Assembly (NCBI GenBank): GCA_003344405.1
Contig: NOWV01000048.1
Location: forward strand, 310,001 to 374,000
Reading direction: 5' to 3'
Source of the DNA: Trichoplax sp. H2
Taxonomy: Eukaryota; Placozoa; Uniplacotomia; Trichoplacea
DNA: 64,000 nucleotides
Shown: piece by piece, positions 50,592 to 63,312 of the stretch
Position numbering within the stretch: position 1 is the stretch's first letter
Layout: every line of letters begins with the position of its first letter
Translations under genes and position numbers: made by a program
Notes under the pieces: generated by a model
Databases searched by the model: none
The model's input: only the letters and a program-made list of their open reading frames with translations
Told to the model about the DNA's origin: nothing

Positions 50592-52818
50592 TTACTTGGC
50601 ACCGACAAGCTTCTTGAGTGCTTCAGTCGTCATACTTTTGGGACGTTCAATAGGCAATCCTAGAGCGCGATCCCATATAAGAGAAGATAAAACTCCTAAT
50701 GCTCGAGATACACCAAAGAGTACAGTATAGTAGCTCATTTCTGTCATTCCGTAATACTGCAAAAATGAATTGAAAAAGTCAATAAATGTAATTAAAAAAT
50801 AATGTCAAGACTATCATGCAGAACTAGTAATATAAAAATGAGGTATTGACAACAGTATTTACCTGCAATAATGCACCACTATGGGCATCAACATTTGGCC
50901 ATGGATTCTTTGCCTTACCGTGTTCAAGAAGCACATCAGGTACTACCTTGTAGATTTGTCCAACAAGTTTGAATACTGGGTCATTAGGTAAATGTTTTAG
51001 AGCAAATTCGCGCTGGCACGTATATCTGGGATCAGTTTTACGCAAAACTGCATGTCCATAGCCTGGCACAACCTGTTTAAAATGGCAAGCTAAAAGTTAG
51101 TAATATTCTATCATTTCATGAAACTATATAATTAGCAAAGTATACGGAATTGTAAAAGCGAAAAATAATGAGTTTACTTGGCCGTTTTTCAAGGTATTCC
51201 AGATGAAGTCTCGAAGCTGATCATCGGTAGTATTATCACCCAACGTCTCTCGTAGTTTATTTACCCAAACTAATACTTCTTGGTTTGCAAGACCATGAAG
51301 AGGTCCAGCTAAGCCGTTCATTCCAGCTGCGAATGACAAATAGGGATCTGATAGGGCACTACCCACTAAGTGAGTGGCATGAGCGCTAACATTACCACCT
51401 TCATGATCACTGAAATACATGTATGGATAAGCATTAGCTATGAATAAAGAAAAATTCATGTACGAATGGTTACCAATAAGACTATTCTATAAATCAGTTT
51501 GATTTTAGCAGTAGAAAAACTCACGTATGGATTGTCAAATACAAGCGCATTAACTCTGTAAATTGTGGGTTGTCGTATCCCAGCATGGAGGTGAAATTAC
51601 TAGACCAATCTTTATCAGCGTCAATAGCGCCAACTTTACCATCACGATACAAATTTCTATAAATTGTTGCTGCCAAAGACGTTAATTTTGCAATGCAATC
51701 CATAGAGTCTTCGTAAACGTACTTAAAATATGGAATTAGAAAAAATTGGAAATTATTACTTTGAACTGTAAACCAATCAGTAATATAACAACAATTACTA
51801 ACCTGCCAATATTTCGCTTTATTTACGCCTTCTGCATAAGCGCGAGCAAATTTACTTTCGCTATTCATGGCAGTGATTGCGGCACTAAACTGCGACATGG
51901 GATGTAGCTCTGCAGGAAAGTTATTAACCATTTGGACGACGTGCGAAGGTAGAGCTCCACGATTAGCCCATTCTCTACTAAGTTGCTTGACCTATAGATA
52001 CAGTTAAGTAAATTTGTATTTCTTTGCACAAATAAAAAAATAGATAACGTAAAGCCATATACCTGCTCTTTGGTTGGTTTTTCTCCGGTTACAAGTAACC
52101 AAAACAAGCCCTCAGGTAAAGGTTCAGCACCATCATCAGCAGAAGGTAGAATCTGTAATCATCAGGTATCGTTCAGAAAGTTACAGTATAGCAGTACGAT
52201 ATTACTTTGGAATTTGTAAATTTTTTTTGTCTTACTTCTTGACATTCCGGGATGCTATAACCTCTGAATCGAATTCCCTGGTAAATGTTTATTCGATAGT
52301 TGTAACATGTAAATAAGCACGCAAATGTAAAGATATTTCAAAATTATAACTAGGATTAAGGCAGTATTTACCTCATCCGGATCGAGTAGCGAAGTTTCGG
52401 TAACGAGACCTTTAATACCTCGCATTCCACCGTAGGCCTAGGTAATAATAACATTTAACATTTAATGAGATAGTATATTTATTAAGCTTTATCGTCAAGC
52501 ATAGAATTTAGAATTTAAATGGTTTGAAGAACCCACACAAATATTGAAATAGTATTGCGATTCAGTTAACAGTACCTGGCCAATTGTATATTCTCCGATC
52601 ACTTTGTCTCCATAGCTTTTACGAAATTCAGCAACTTCCTTTTGCTTTTCGGGAACTAGCCTCTCGAGAGCATCACGTAAACTCTGTAATTATATCATGC
52701 CGTAATAGTTTAGCAATGCTGTAAACAAAGGGCTTTCCTATCCCTATTTAATTCATGAAATTCAAACCTCATTCGCGACTGTTCTTGCGCCAATGAAGTT
52801 GACAGAAGGAGTCAACTG
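50592..52818 (-). CDS. CS: Mitochondrial citrate synthase, start exon uncertain
   Basis: Condenses acetyl-CoA and oxaloacetate in the TCA cycle. Ten exons join in phase: 52818-52768, 52683-52576, 52437-52372, 52277-52236, 52152-52063, 51991-51803, 51721-51525, 51409-51178, 51072-50863, 50756-50592; 449 residues plus a start exon. Signatures: [97 protein letters not shown] (active His), [10 protein letters not shown] (active His) and [11 protein letters not shown] (active Asp). The first exon found begins QLTPSVNF in phase 0, so the presequence start is upstream. A good candidate is the basic stretch starting at the ATG at 53243 (MNFIACIARRR, then GT). A short alternative is MRK just before a GT near 53001. 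Neither is proven. Confidence 0.95.
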
Positions 52819-53276
52819 CTGCAAAAAAAAATGGAGAAATTTTAGTTCAAATTTGAATGCAAGTGTAAACTACAGTAGTAAAATGCTCATTCTTCCAACT
52901 ACAGTACCAAGTAGGGCTAAAATACGACGGCGCTATTTATGTTGCATATGCATATACATGTACAATTGTATATGTCAAAGAAAATAACAATATTTCACTT
53001 TGCGCATATTGCCATCACCAAAAAGGATGATGGTGTTCAATATCAAGATTGAGAAGTTCGATAGAGCGTATACAAGTGCGACAAATTACGAAAATTTATC
53101 GTTTTACGGTACGATAAGTGACCGTATTTTGCATTTGAGAGGCTTGCTGCAATATCGATAACGGTAGAACGTTTTCTAATCAGTGGAGTGTTATCGATAG
53201 GAAAATAGACTCGTCGTCTCGCTATGCATGCAATAAAATTCATTTTTGTGCCTTCATTTCTTAATTCAGCGTGCAT

Positions 53277-56200
53277 CGCGGAGCATGGAGGGCTTTTGTA
53301 TTATCATTTTATCAGTAACTTACGATAGTTTATTATGGATATCAACTGATCTACCGTGAATAGGTGACTCATCTGTCTTCCAGAAACTTATCAAGACGTC
53401 CATGTAACTCGCTATAAATTGTAATCCGTCAAACGTTATTGTACAGTACACAGTATTTCTATTCCGTATACAGATAATCACGCCATATCAGTTTGTTATG
53501 TAATCTACAGTATATAGAAGACAGGATTCGATTTTACACATACTACTCGTCAATGGGATGATCTAATTTTGAAAGCTAGGCAATACTATTTTGTGGATAG
53601 AATTTGATACCATTGTGCAGCGTACACTTGCTTCCGAAGTAGCTAACGCATGTATGCAATCGATAAGGTCGGTGCATCACCTATTTACGAACTTGTTACG
53701 GTAAAAGTTCACTGACCATCTCTTTACCGGATAGATTGAACTAGAATTTATCCATTTAAATTGTCTGTAAAATACGAAAGCAATAATGGATTTCTGTTTT
53801 ACACCCTAGGGATTTACTGTACCAAACTACATTGGAATAGAGACTACTAATACCGCTTAACCGTCGCTAAGAATTTCTTTCCCGTACTACAAGCACTGTC
53901 GATTATAGCCATTATGAATTTTAAACTTGCAAAAAGTTTTAGAAAGGCATCAATGATACCATTGGATGCAACAGGCCTAAGTTATACATATCATCATACG
54001 TATTATCGATTTGACTAAGTTCAAAAATCCGAGTTGTATCGCATTTAGCCGATGGCTGATAGAATAACTAGCGGAATCATTGGCTTTTAAGCTGTTTTTG
54101 ATTGCGGTGAAAAGGTAGTTCATACTGAATAGTTTACGTATAAAGTGCAGAATTCTAAATAGTGTACAGTACTCAACAAAGTGGAATCGATCCGATTGAA
54201 AAGACCACGGATCCTTCCAATTTTTACGTTGGGGAGCTATTGTATTGAATTGGGGAGTAAGCATCGTTACGGGTGTTATTGCCTTACCGGATCAATGGCT
54301 TCAGAAAGGCGTAATGAACGGGGGAAATAGCGCAAAAACAAAGATAAATTAGCAATCAAGGCTATCATGCGTTCAGGTTGTCATTTCAGCTCATTGGATC
54401 CAACTCCTGATTTAACTATCGGTAGAGTGGATGTTCCATATCAGGGCAATTGTATCAAAACTGAGAGATTAGACTAATAAAGGGTGACAATTGACACACA
54501 GAATTCACCATATGCATGGCGGTACTGTTGTTTAGTATTACATGAAGAAAAAGAAAAAAATTGAAATTTGGAAGCGCCATGACGGCCGGTGTCTGCTGTA
54601 CTACAATATGGAAAAATGGAATTCCATTTCATGTCAATTAAATAGAAATGATATCTCAGTACTAGTAGTACAGCCTGTACTGTAGGTTGCTAGTTTGGTT
54701 GATGTGACGACACATTGATGAAGTAAAAATGTCCATTCGATGATGGTCAATTTATGATGTAGCATTGAATGTAAATACGAGTATCCTTCATCAAAAAAGC
54801 AAAGGATCAATCTTCCGATGAAAGGGGATACTTTGATTGGATTATTCCATAGTAATTTTATCGGTTTACCTTGACAGAAGAAACTAATCTCTTGCTTGCA
54901 AGTCTAGACAACATCTGCACATTGAAGGCTGGCAATCAGCTAACCGGTAGGGTGAAGTGAATAGGGCGATCGTTTTTATTCTGCTCGACCCTTACTCCAG
55001 TACCGTACTGCTGGAAAGCATGGATCAACGACTATTGGCTAGTATGGGGTCAGCGTTAGCGTGCCCGTTTGCCAAGCGGTAGTATCAAGTTGCTGCCGGT
55101 AAACAAGGTGGTCGTGATATGGTGTCGGCGAGTACAGTGTACAGTACTGGCTCTACAGTAGTACTCAAGACTGTAGTCTACAGTATTGTACTGTACAGGG
55201 ATATCCACTACTGTACTGTACAGTAGTATGCAAAGCATGGTCGTGCCCGAAGCAGTACTTAAACGTCTTGAGGTGACGAAATGACATGCGTACTCTTCTT
55301 TCAATTGCCTTACAGTCACGTAGATCATTTCCTTCAAACCTGGTATATATCCCGTAAAATATAGATCTCTACTACACTATACCTCAATTGGAGAAAATTT
55401 TCATGTTTCCCCTTTTACATTACGTTGCCGTAATGATAGAGTTGAAGAAAGTATTGTTGCTGACAGTGTTTCATTGTAAGGGAGAAGAGTGAGGAGTGAG
55501 TTCACTGTCAATAAAGCTGTTTTGTACATTCTAGTACAGCGTTTGTTTCTACGGGTTATGAGCCTTTTACAAGGGTAGTTCTTAGGCATTCTAGTGGCAG
55601 TCGTAATATTCTTACTACATCTTGGGACAAATTCGGATAGTAATCTGTAGCAGCTAGTCAGCTACTCAAAGTAAGTGCTTTTACGTTAGCCTAGTCAACT
55701 TTGTCAGTAAGTAGTCCCGTGACATTCCCATACTTTCTTACCTCCGTATACACTATACTGTACAGTATAGTACAAACTAGACCTGAGCAAGGTTTTACAC
55801 CGGCTACACGCACATCGTACGTCGGATCTCAGAATATTACATCATGGCAGAAGCAGTAGGCCAGTAGCTCGTAGCCATGACGATTGGTGACGATCGATTG
55901 CTGTGCCAACGAGTATCTACCCTATGCAAGTCCGAGCTATAAAAAAGTGTATCTGCTTTAACATATCCATAATCAATGGATGTCGAGGAAATCATTTGGA
56001 TAGATGGCAGTCACTAAGATCAAATCAATGGCGAGGAGGTAGACTAGCATACACTGTACACTGACTAAACAGAAATATTCAGGATTGAAAATTGCCATTC
56101 AAAACCGGTTATCCAGGCAGTTGAAAACCAGTTGTTCACTTGTGCCCACTGACTTGATTGCCTAGAATGGACGTGACACCCAGGCCGTAGCGTCATCTTC

Positions 56201-56567
56201 ACGGTACTGTACCGAGCTATGCATAGCAGCTGACTGACATATGGTATACGTACGCTGGGGATACGCTGACCCGATCGTGGCCCACGATCGGATACCGTTT
56301 GAGTCTGCGCTCCTTACTGAGCAAGCGTGCAAGTCGTAACGTCACGGTAGATGAAAAAAACAACAACTCTACAGTGTAGACTGCACAATTCACTGGTGTA
56401 TGGGACTGTAGAGTCCGTGATCAGCCAGCTTGCGCCAGCGTAGTGCATTTATTCCAACGTACGCCTGTGGGCCACTGGCACTCCAGAGTCCAAGGTGGAA
56501 GGAGAGTTTGGATTTTTCCGTCTTAATTAACCTAAATCGATCACTTCCACTGACGGAAATCCACTTC
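53277..56567. promoter_or_regulatory. Divergent region between citrate synthase and COQ10
   Basis: 3.3 kb upstream of both genes. No gene supported. GTAC/CTGTACAG palindrome clusters occur at 55125-55235 and around 55752-55771, the latter a perfect 20-bp palindrome. A hairpin with 9-bp arms (ccgatcgtg/cacgatcgg, 3-base loop) sits at 56271-56291. Like 46-49 kb, this stretch is less AT-rich than the GALNT region. Confidence 0.45.
55125..55235. repeat. GTAC/CTGTACAG palindrome cluster
   Basis: A run of overlapping words such as gtacagtgtacagtac, tacagtagtact, actgtagtctacagt and actgtactgtacagtagt. Many are self-complementary over 8-16 bp. Same word family as the 47.6-kb cluster. Confidence 0.8.
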
Positions 56568-59069
56568 ATGGCGACGACAATTGCTGGAAAAAGAGCTCTA
56601 TCTACTTTGAATAATAATTTACGACCTAGGACATTGAATTCTCTGCCTTCAAGCCTAAGGTCTGTTGAAAAGATTGAATTTTTGATATTGGTAGCTGTCA
56701 TGATCATCATTTTCAACCACGGTAAAAATAGCTTAGACAGTCACTATGCGCTCTACACCACCCACCCCTAACCCGCCCAGTACAGTATAATAGCACCACT
56801 TGACTCGACTCGTACATGTGCTCCAACCCTACAATACGTAAAACTGCTCATGGAGGCAAATCAATAAATGAGATTGGACAGCTTCGCTGTTTACCAATGC
56901 TCTTTTTCCATTATAATTTCTCCTCTTACTACAAATTGAAAATGTTCAAAAATAGTACATTACTTCTACTCTATATCAATGCATACAATGTCATGCAAAT
57001 GTTGATCCATCACTGGATTATTTTTCAATAATCATCATGTATCACTGTTGTTGAATCAAGCGTCGCTGATATATCTTGACAGCCATTTTTCACTCCAACA
57101 GTGGGTAGAGTCTTGTAAAAATTGGTATATTCTTTCCCTTATTTCGGCTAGCCATTTTTTTCTGATACAACTATAAGCGCTTTACAATGTAGCTATCGTT
57201 TACAGCACACGATTCTATACGTTATACCACTGTTTTACATCATCGTAGCAGATAGACCACCAGTTTGCTCCGCCATGTTTGTAAATAACCCTTTGATGAT
57301 GCAATCTGACGCTATGGTAACAAAATGAGCGATTTACGGTTAAGTTTAGATAGTATGAAAACAAATACAGATAGTAAAGCCTTAGGTGCGATGCGGATCG
57401 ATAGTATGTATCAACAATAATGTCGAAAAATGATCATCATCTACTGTACAAGGTGATAATAATGGAACTTTGCAATATTGTGCTACATGGAGGACATGGT
57501 TGATTCAATGCCTCCCGGTGTACCACTACTGTAGTTTTCCACAGTGCATTATTTTATGAACGATCGTTGTACTGTAAATTGCAATTTGAAATAATTGGAT
57601 GTTTTTCCCTTCCTTTTCGTCAATAGATTCTTACTTAATGTCACAAAAAGACCTATTCCTAGTTTCAATACTACTGTAACCAAACAACCAAGGCGTTTTT
57701 TCTTCAGCAATCCATTTCGAACACCATCCAAGAAAAATGAATATCGTGATCATCGTTTAGTCGGGTAAGTGTACATGAAGATTCAAGTCGTCGTAGCGGA
57801 GAGTTAAAACTGAAAAGATTTTTTTCCTGATTTTATCAATCTTATATGTGTTTTGATGGTATCTTATCATCGATTTAGCTATAGACGATGACTTTATATC
57901 TTTCATTGGGATATTTCGCATGAATTGCAGTTCAAGTATCAGTTCTTGTAATCTTTGTCAAAACAGTGTTCTACTCGTTGTAAAACTTTACTACTAGCAT
58001 AGTAGATACAAAATGATACTGTACTGTACAGTGTACACTACATACAGACACTGGTGTTATGGTTACTTCTAATGGAACGACTTCAATTTGCTTGAAATGC
58101 TCATAAAACTGTTCGATTCTATACTGTTATTGCTGTTTTTTTTGTTTTTTATATCTACCCACGTCTGGTTATAATAGCGTCTTGTATTCTAAATATTATT
58201 ATTTTAATCGAGTCACAGATTAATTGTCAGTTAAAATAATCATCAACAAAATCCCTACAGTGATTAGCTGTCAAGTATCATTATCTCATCTATTTCTTAT
58301 CCTCGTGTAGATATTCAGCTGACGAAGTCTTTCAAGTTGTCGCCGATGTGACTGACTACGCTGAATTTATTCCTTGGTGTCGCTCCTCTAAAGTGATCCG
58401 CCCAATTCCTAACGGTTTTTTAGCAACATTAGAAGTTGGTTTTCCTCCTATCTCAGAGACATATACTTCTGTAGTCACCTTAATTCGTCCAACTTTAGCC
58501 AGAGTAAGTAATTGGAGAAGTAGACAATTTCTTCTATATAATACTCTATGACATCCTAAACTCTCTATACGCGCACTTTTTTTGCAATAGTATTACCGTT
58601 GTAGTATACGCCGCGTAATTGCTACTAAAAAATAAATGCTTTGCTTTTGGTAACGAAAGCGTTGATTAGGATATCGTTTTTGTCACCTTTAGGCCGTCTG
58701 CAAAGATGGAAGGTTATTTAAGCATTTAGAAACTACGTGGAGATTTAGCCCTGGATTAGCAAATAATCCCAATACCTGTTTTTTAGAATTTGAGGTGGAT
58801 ATCTATGTATTCATGGTTGCAAATGCCTATGGTCTCTTGTTAAATTACCTATCTGTATTCGAAAGAACTAATTGCCTTTCTTTAACCAACTCCTATTCTA
58901 GATTATCTTTGAATTTAATTCATCTATCCATAATCAGTTATCTGGCCTTTTCTTCGAAGACGTCGTTAAGAAGATGATTAGCGCATTTGATAAACGTTGT
59001 CATGAGATTCATGGACCAGATCGACATATTCCTCTGGCAGATCCCATATACAAAATTACAAATATATAA
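56568..59069 (+). CDS. COQ10: Coenzyme Q-binding protein COQ10
   Basis: START/polyketide-cyclase-fold protein of the inner mitochondrial membrane that binds coenzyme Q and supports respiration. Five exons join in phase: 56568-56659, 57627-57764, 58311-58503, 58693-58794, 58902-59069; 230 residues. The N-terminal about 75 residues are basic and Ser/Thr/Asn-rich, fitting a mitochondrial presequence. [76 protein letters not shown] and [23 protein letters not shown] match the family in order. The start ATG at 56568 is preceded by other in-frame ATGs (the frame is open from 56430), but only this one gives a presequence-like start. Vertebrates have COQ10A and COQ10B; this single copy cannot be assigned to either. 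Confidence 0.94.
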
Positions 59070-59957
59070 AGATTCTATTATTTATATTTAAATTTTTATA
59101 TCATGTTCTACTTACATAGCTATAATTCACCTATATTGTTAATGGTGTGATTACGTATAAGAAAAAGTACTGCAGCCTTAAATATTACACTCATCTAAGA
59201 TTTAGTTTTTTTACGGCTGTATAAACATTTTAATCTAAAGAAATAGTAAAACATTAATGGGCTTGAAAAGCCGTGCAGTGCAGCTTGTTGCATGACGATA
59301 TGGAAACGAATGCTATAGTGTTGCCATAGGTGTATCCGATAACGTCATCAGTGTTAGAGGTTCTTACGTGCTGACGCTTAATATTTGCTTGCAATTTTAA
59401 CATTGATTCACTTGAGACGATATATTCAATGACATGAGTAGTCAGCACCGCATTATTTGGTATTGCGGGTAGCCTAAAATGATATAAATATATTAAGTGC
59501 TAGAACTACCGGCTCTTTTTTGGATAACAGTTTCTATTTGTAAAAATATTGTATATTCCACTCATTACCCTAGCTTCTTATCAGCTCTATTAGATTATGT
59601 TTCAAGGTATAATATATGACAAACTTATGTATTATGAGAGATTGAAGCACGATTTAACGGTGTAAGATTTCGGTAGGATTAAGTCAATGTCTGTACGTAC
59701 TATCTTGATCAATTAATTTTCGTTATGTATTAATGAGATTTTTAAATAAACTGATATTGATTTGCTTGTATTCTTTTTCCTTTGTCTGGGTTGCTGACTA
59801 AATTATATTCATTGATAAGCTGTAATCAACTACGGTAAATGGTACTGTATACTAAGTGTATAAGAATAATAACCACCTACAAAGCGATCTAATTAAAATA
59901 TAATACAAAATCAAAAAAATAATCTTTGTACAGGAATACTTTTTAAGTGAAAATATT
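59070..59957. other. Tail-to-tail gap between COQ10 and MKKS
   Basis: 888 bp between converging genes, AT-rich, with no recognisable gene. On the MKKS side an AATAAA overlaps the stop codon itself (AAATAAAAT), so the polyadenylation signal may lie at the very end of the frame. Confidence 0.5.
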
Positions 59958-62900
59958 TTATTTTACATCAGTTATGATCACATAATCGCTATGAGCCAAA
60001 ATTTTAACGATGTGAACTGCTTGCTTCCAAGCTGCTGTTTTACCAGTGAAGTCGTCAAGTACTGGCCACGAATAAAGAAAATTCTTAGTTTTACTGATAT
60101 CGATACATTGCTTTTTGAATTTATGAACTAAATTGAGTGTTTCAAATTTATTACCACACTCGTCGTTCAGTAATATAGTAGCAACATAATCATCTAAAAC
60201 GTTGATAAACGCAGTCCATACAATCGAACGATATAAGCTTAGTTCGTAAGACCAAATATTATTTACAGATTTGTTGTCATCGTCCATTCCGTTGGCAATC
60301 ACTTTATGATCTATAAAGTCATTAATTGATATCATGAAATATAGAAATTGTAATAGATTTACCTATTATCATTATTTTAGAAGGCGGTATAAACTTTTTT
60401 TGAACTATTGACATTATGCAATATATTTATGAGTTATAATAAAACCCTAGCTAGTCCTTAAAAGAACAGTACTGATATACTACGTGTAAATTTATTGTTA
60501 TAACCACCTCAGTTAACTAGCGAATTAGCTACTACTTGTGTAAATTTTATCGCAGCTAAGTACTTTCACCTACTATTTTATAGGAGTATAACTTACTTTT
60601 AAGATATTCAGAACAAAGCAATTCTGTGTATCCACCTCCTGGTAAACATCTGCCAAAGTGTAAAACATTGTAAATCCGGTTTAAACAAGATTTGAAGCGT
60701 TGCGTTGCACTCTTGAGAGATGCTCTACTACTACCATGTATGACCGCCATCTGCAAAGTAGTTTTCGGAGCCTAATTTGTCCATTTTAATATCCAAATTA
60801 CGAAGAATGAAATAGCGCGTATATATTTCCCTTTGCAATATACAGTACAATATCATGGCCTACCTCACATTGGATTAAGACATGGTATGATACAACAGCT
60901 TTATTGGTCCTTTTATTTATAGTTTTCTTAGAGTTCCAGCCACATACCCATTGTTGTACTGTGACTGTAAGTCCAATTTGTACCTAGAAATGAAATCATC
61001 GTAAGCATCGATGAATAAATATATAAAAGGCAGAATTTTATTTACAAGTAATAGTATGCTACTACTAGCAAACTATTCATAAATGATTGAGTATTTCCAG
61101 ATGTTTATTTCTGTGTCGAACGATATACCTCATTAAAGTCGGGAATGTACGTCAAGATAACATTTCCGGTAGCTAACGACAAAGCTTTAAGTTGATTGTA
61201 ACTTAACGCAGACAATAATACTATATCATTGCTATGACAAAGATCCACAACGCGCTGATCAACGTATCCTTTCACAGCAAGTAAACCAATGTCATTCTGA
61301 ATAATTTTTCAATAAGATGAAATTATGGCTACAAATTAACTATCTATAAAAGAGTTAAACATAAACATCTTTAACCTTGTGTAGGATATCAGCGATATTC
61401 TTCAGCCATCTATCCTGTTCTGTTCTTCTTTCCATACTTAATTGATCAGCTGTTATATAAGTTACTTCTTTATATTTATCTTCATATCCAATATGTCGAA
61501 ATTGAAAAGTGATATCGCCATTTAGTAACTATAGTTAAAACAAGCAATAGGCGTAACCCACAGTTTTAGTACGAAAGGTAATAACCAGTAGGATTTATTA
61601 AGTGACCTTCTGTATCAGCATAAATAAAATAAAATAGTTAAATATATTTTAATCACTTACGATTATATTTAATTTCTTCTTGTTAAGTTTTCCACATAAC
61701 GAGTATGCTTCACTAGTACAATTAATGACAATGCCTGAAATCAATGTCGACTCTGCTACTGGAGGACCAAGTATCTCGATTGTATCAATTGTGGCGAGAT
61801 AAAATCTGTTCATTAAGTTTTATTGTTCCCATTAGAATTTCTCTGACGATATCATAGATAACTGTAACTTTAAAGTACCTGCATGTACTTAAATCGTTAG
61901 TACTTGAATTTTGGTATTGCTTCCATAAAGCATCTATTGCAAGTCTGGTTAATGAGTAATCGCCACGGCTTAACTTTTGACTACAACACAGGTGGAGAAA
62001 TTAACATTAAATCTATTTCTAATCAGCAGTAAGTAAATGCCAAAAAATTCTATGACACTGACATAAGGCTTACTACATCCATTACAGTCACGAACAACGT
62101 CAAAGTATTAATAAAAGATATTTAATATCTAATGTCGTCTTATTTATGAACTTTTGTTAATTTTAATTGCGCAAAATAATGCATTAACAGTTTGGATAGC
62201 CGTGTCACTAAACAGTAGTAAAGATGTATAATTATAGCTTACCCTAGATAAGATAGTATTGTGTAAATTTTAGAATCTGTTTCTGACATTGTGGCGATTT
62301 TATCATATGTTCCCTTCAGAAAGATACTAAAGTCGTTTTTATCTTGCATATTAATAATTCTAGTTACGTATAAGTTATTTTCATCGCTTTCTTCTGGTGA
62401 AAGATTAGATTCGTTTTCATGACTTTCAGCTAAGATAGACCATGAGCTCATGCTCGACAAATTTATCGCCACCTGCTCACATTTCTTGATACAAATTGCT
62501 AATGCTTCATCGAATAATTTTGTAATGACATGTATTGGAATTCCCTAAATTAATACTTTAATTATTAGATCATCAATTTTACTCATAAATTTCTTCAAAA
62601 GGTTTTATATATTAAGCACAAAGAACTAATTTTACCTGTTTATTGAGGCATTCCGTTTCTTTAGCTAGTAATCCAGCTATAACTAATAATGTTGTACTAC
62701 ATGTACCGTATTCTTTGCAGTGTTTATTGCAGGACTCCGTAATGACATGAATTGCCGGATGCTATCATATGAAATAATATTTGCATTAGTAGTCCACAGT
62801 TAATAATTTATAGATATAACTATATAGATTAGCGTCTAAATTGTAGACTGAATGACTTACAAGGATGTTTACATTTTGTAAGAAATCTAGCGGTGTGAGC

Positions 62901-63312
62901 AAGAATTTGGCAGCGGTTTCGTCATTCTCATCGATGAAGCATTTGATACTTATAAAACATATAATTTATAGTATGTTGGCATACTCATATATATCTAGCC
63001 ATTCTAATAGCAGCTTATCATCTAGATTCAATTGATTTACAGCAGAGTAGTAAAAATTCCTTCCTACCACGATTACTGTTGAGGCATTTGTTCTTACCTT
63101 TTATTGCAACCAAGGAGAGTTTTTATGGATTGAGCTGAACAAAAAGACATTAACGAGATATAGCATCAAATAAAGATATCCCAATAATGATTCCTTTACT
63201 TATTCTACCGGTTCTAATTAACTTTATCTTAATTACAACATAATCTTGTAATATACTCACCTACGGTCTGCAAAACCATCAAGCTATTGGTATTTTCCTT
63301 GACTTTATACAT
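59958..63312 (-). CDS. MKKS: MKKS/BBS6, chaperonin-like Bardet-Biedl protein
   Basis: Type II chaperonin-like protein that, with BBS10 and BBS12, helps assemble the BBSome for ciliary transport. Twelve exons join in phase: 63312-63261, 63134-63098, 62948-62861, 62761-62636, 62544-62243, 61980-61879, 61805-61661, 61528-61376, 61296-61129, 60983-60864, 60750-60574, 60362-59958; 624 residues (human 570). Supporting matches to human MKKS include HPAIHVITES (HPILKILTAS), EILGPPVAESTLISGIVIN, YHVLIQCE...LKSATQRF, LPGGGYTELL (LLGGGCTETHL) and the C-terminus TGKTAAWKQAVHIVKILAHSDYVI. An acidic insertion (HENESNLSPEESDENN) follows residue about 140. The usual Gly-Pro-x-Gly nucleotide motif near the N-terminus is absent (LLGCNKSIKC). 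The exon 1 and exon 11 boundaries are the least certain. Confidence 0.88.

Noticed and set aside
62949-63097. Additional MKKS exon around the AATCGTGGTAGGAAGG stretch
   Set aside because: No donor/acceptor pair keeps phase, whereas exons 2 and 3 join directly in frame without it.
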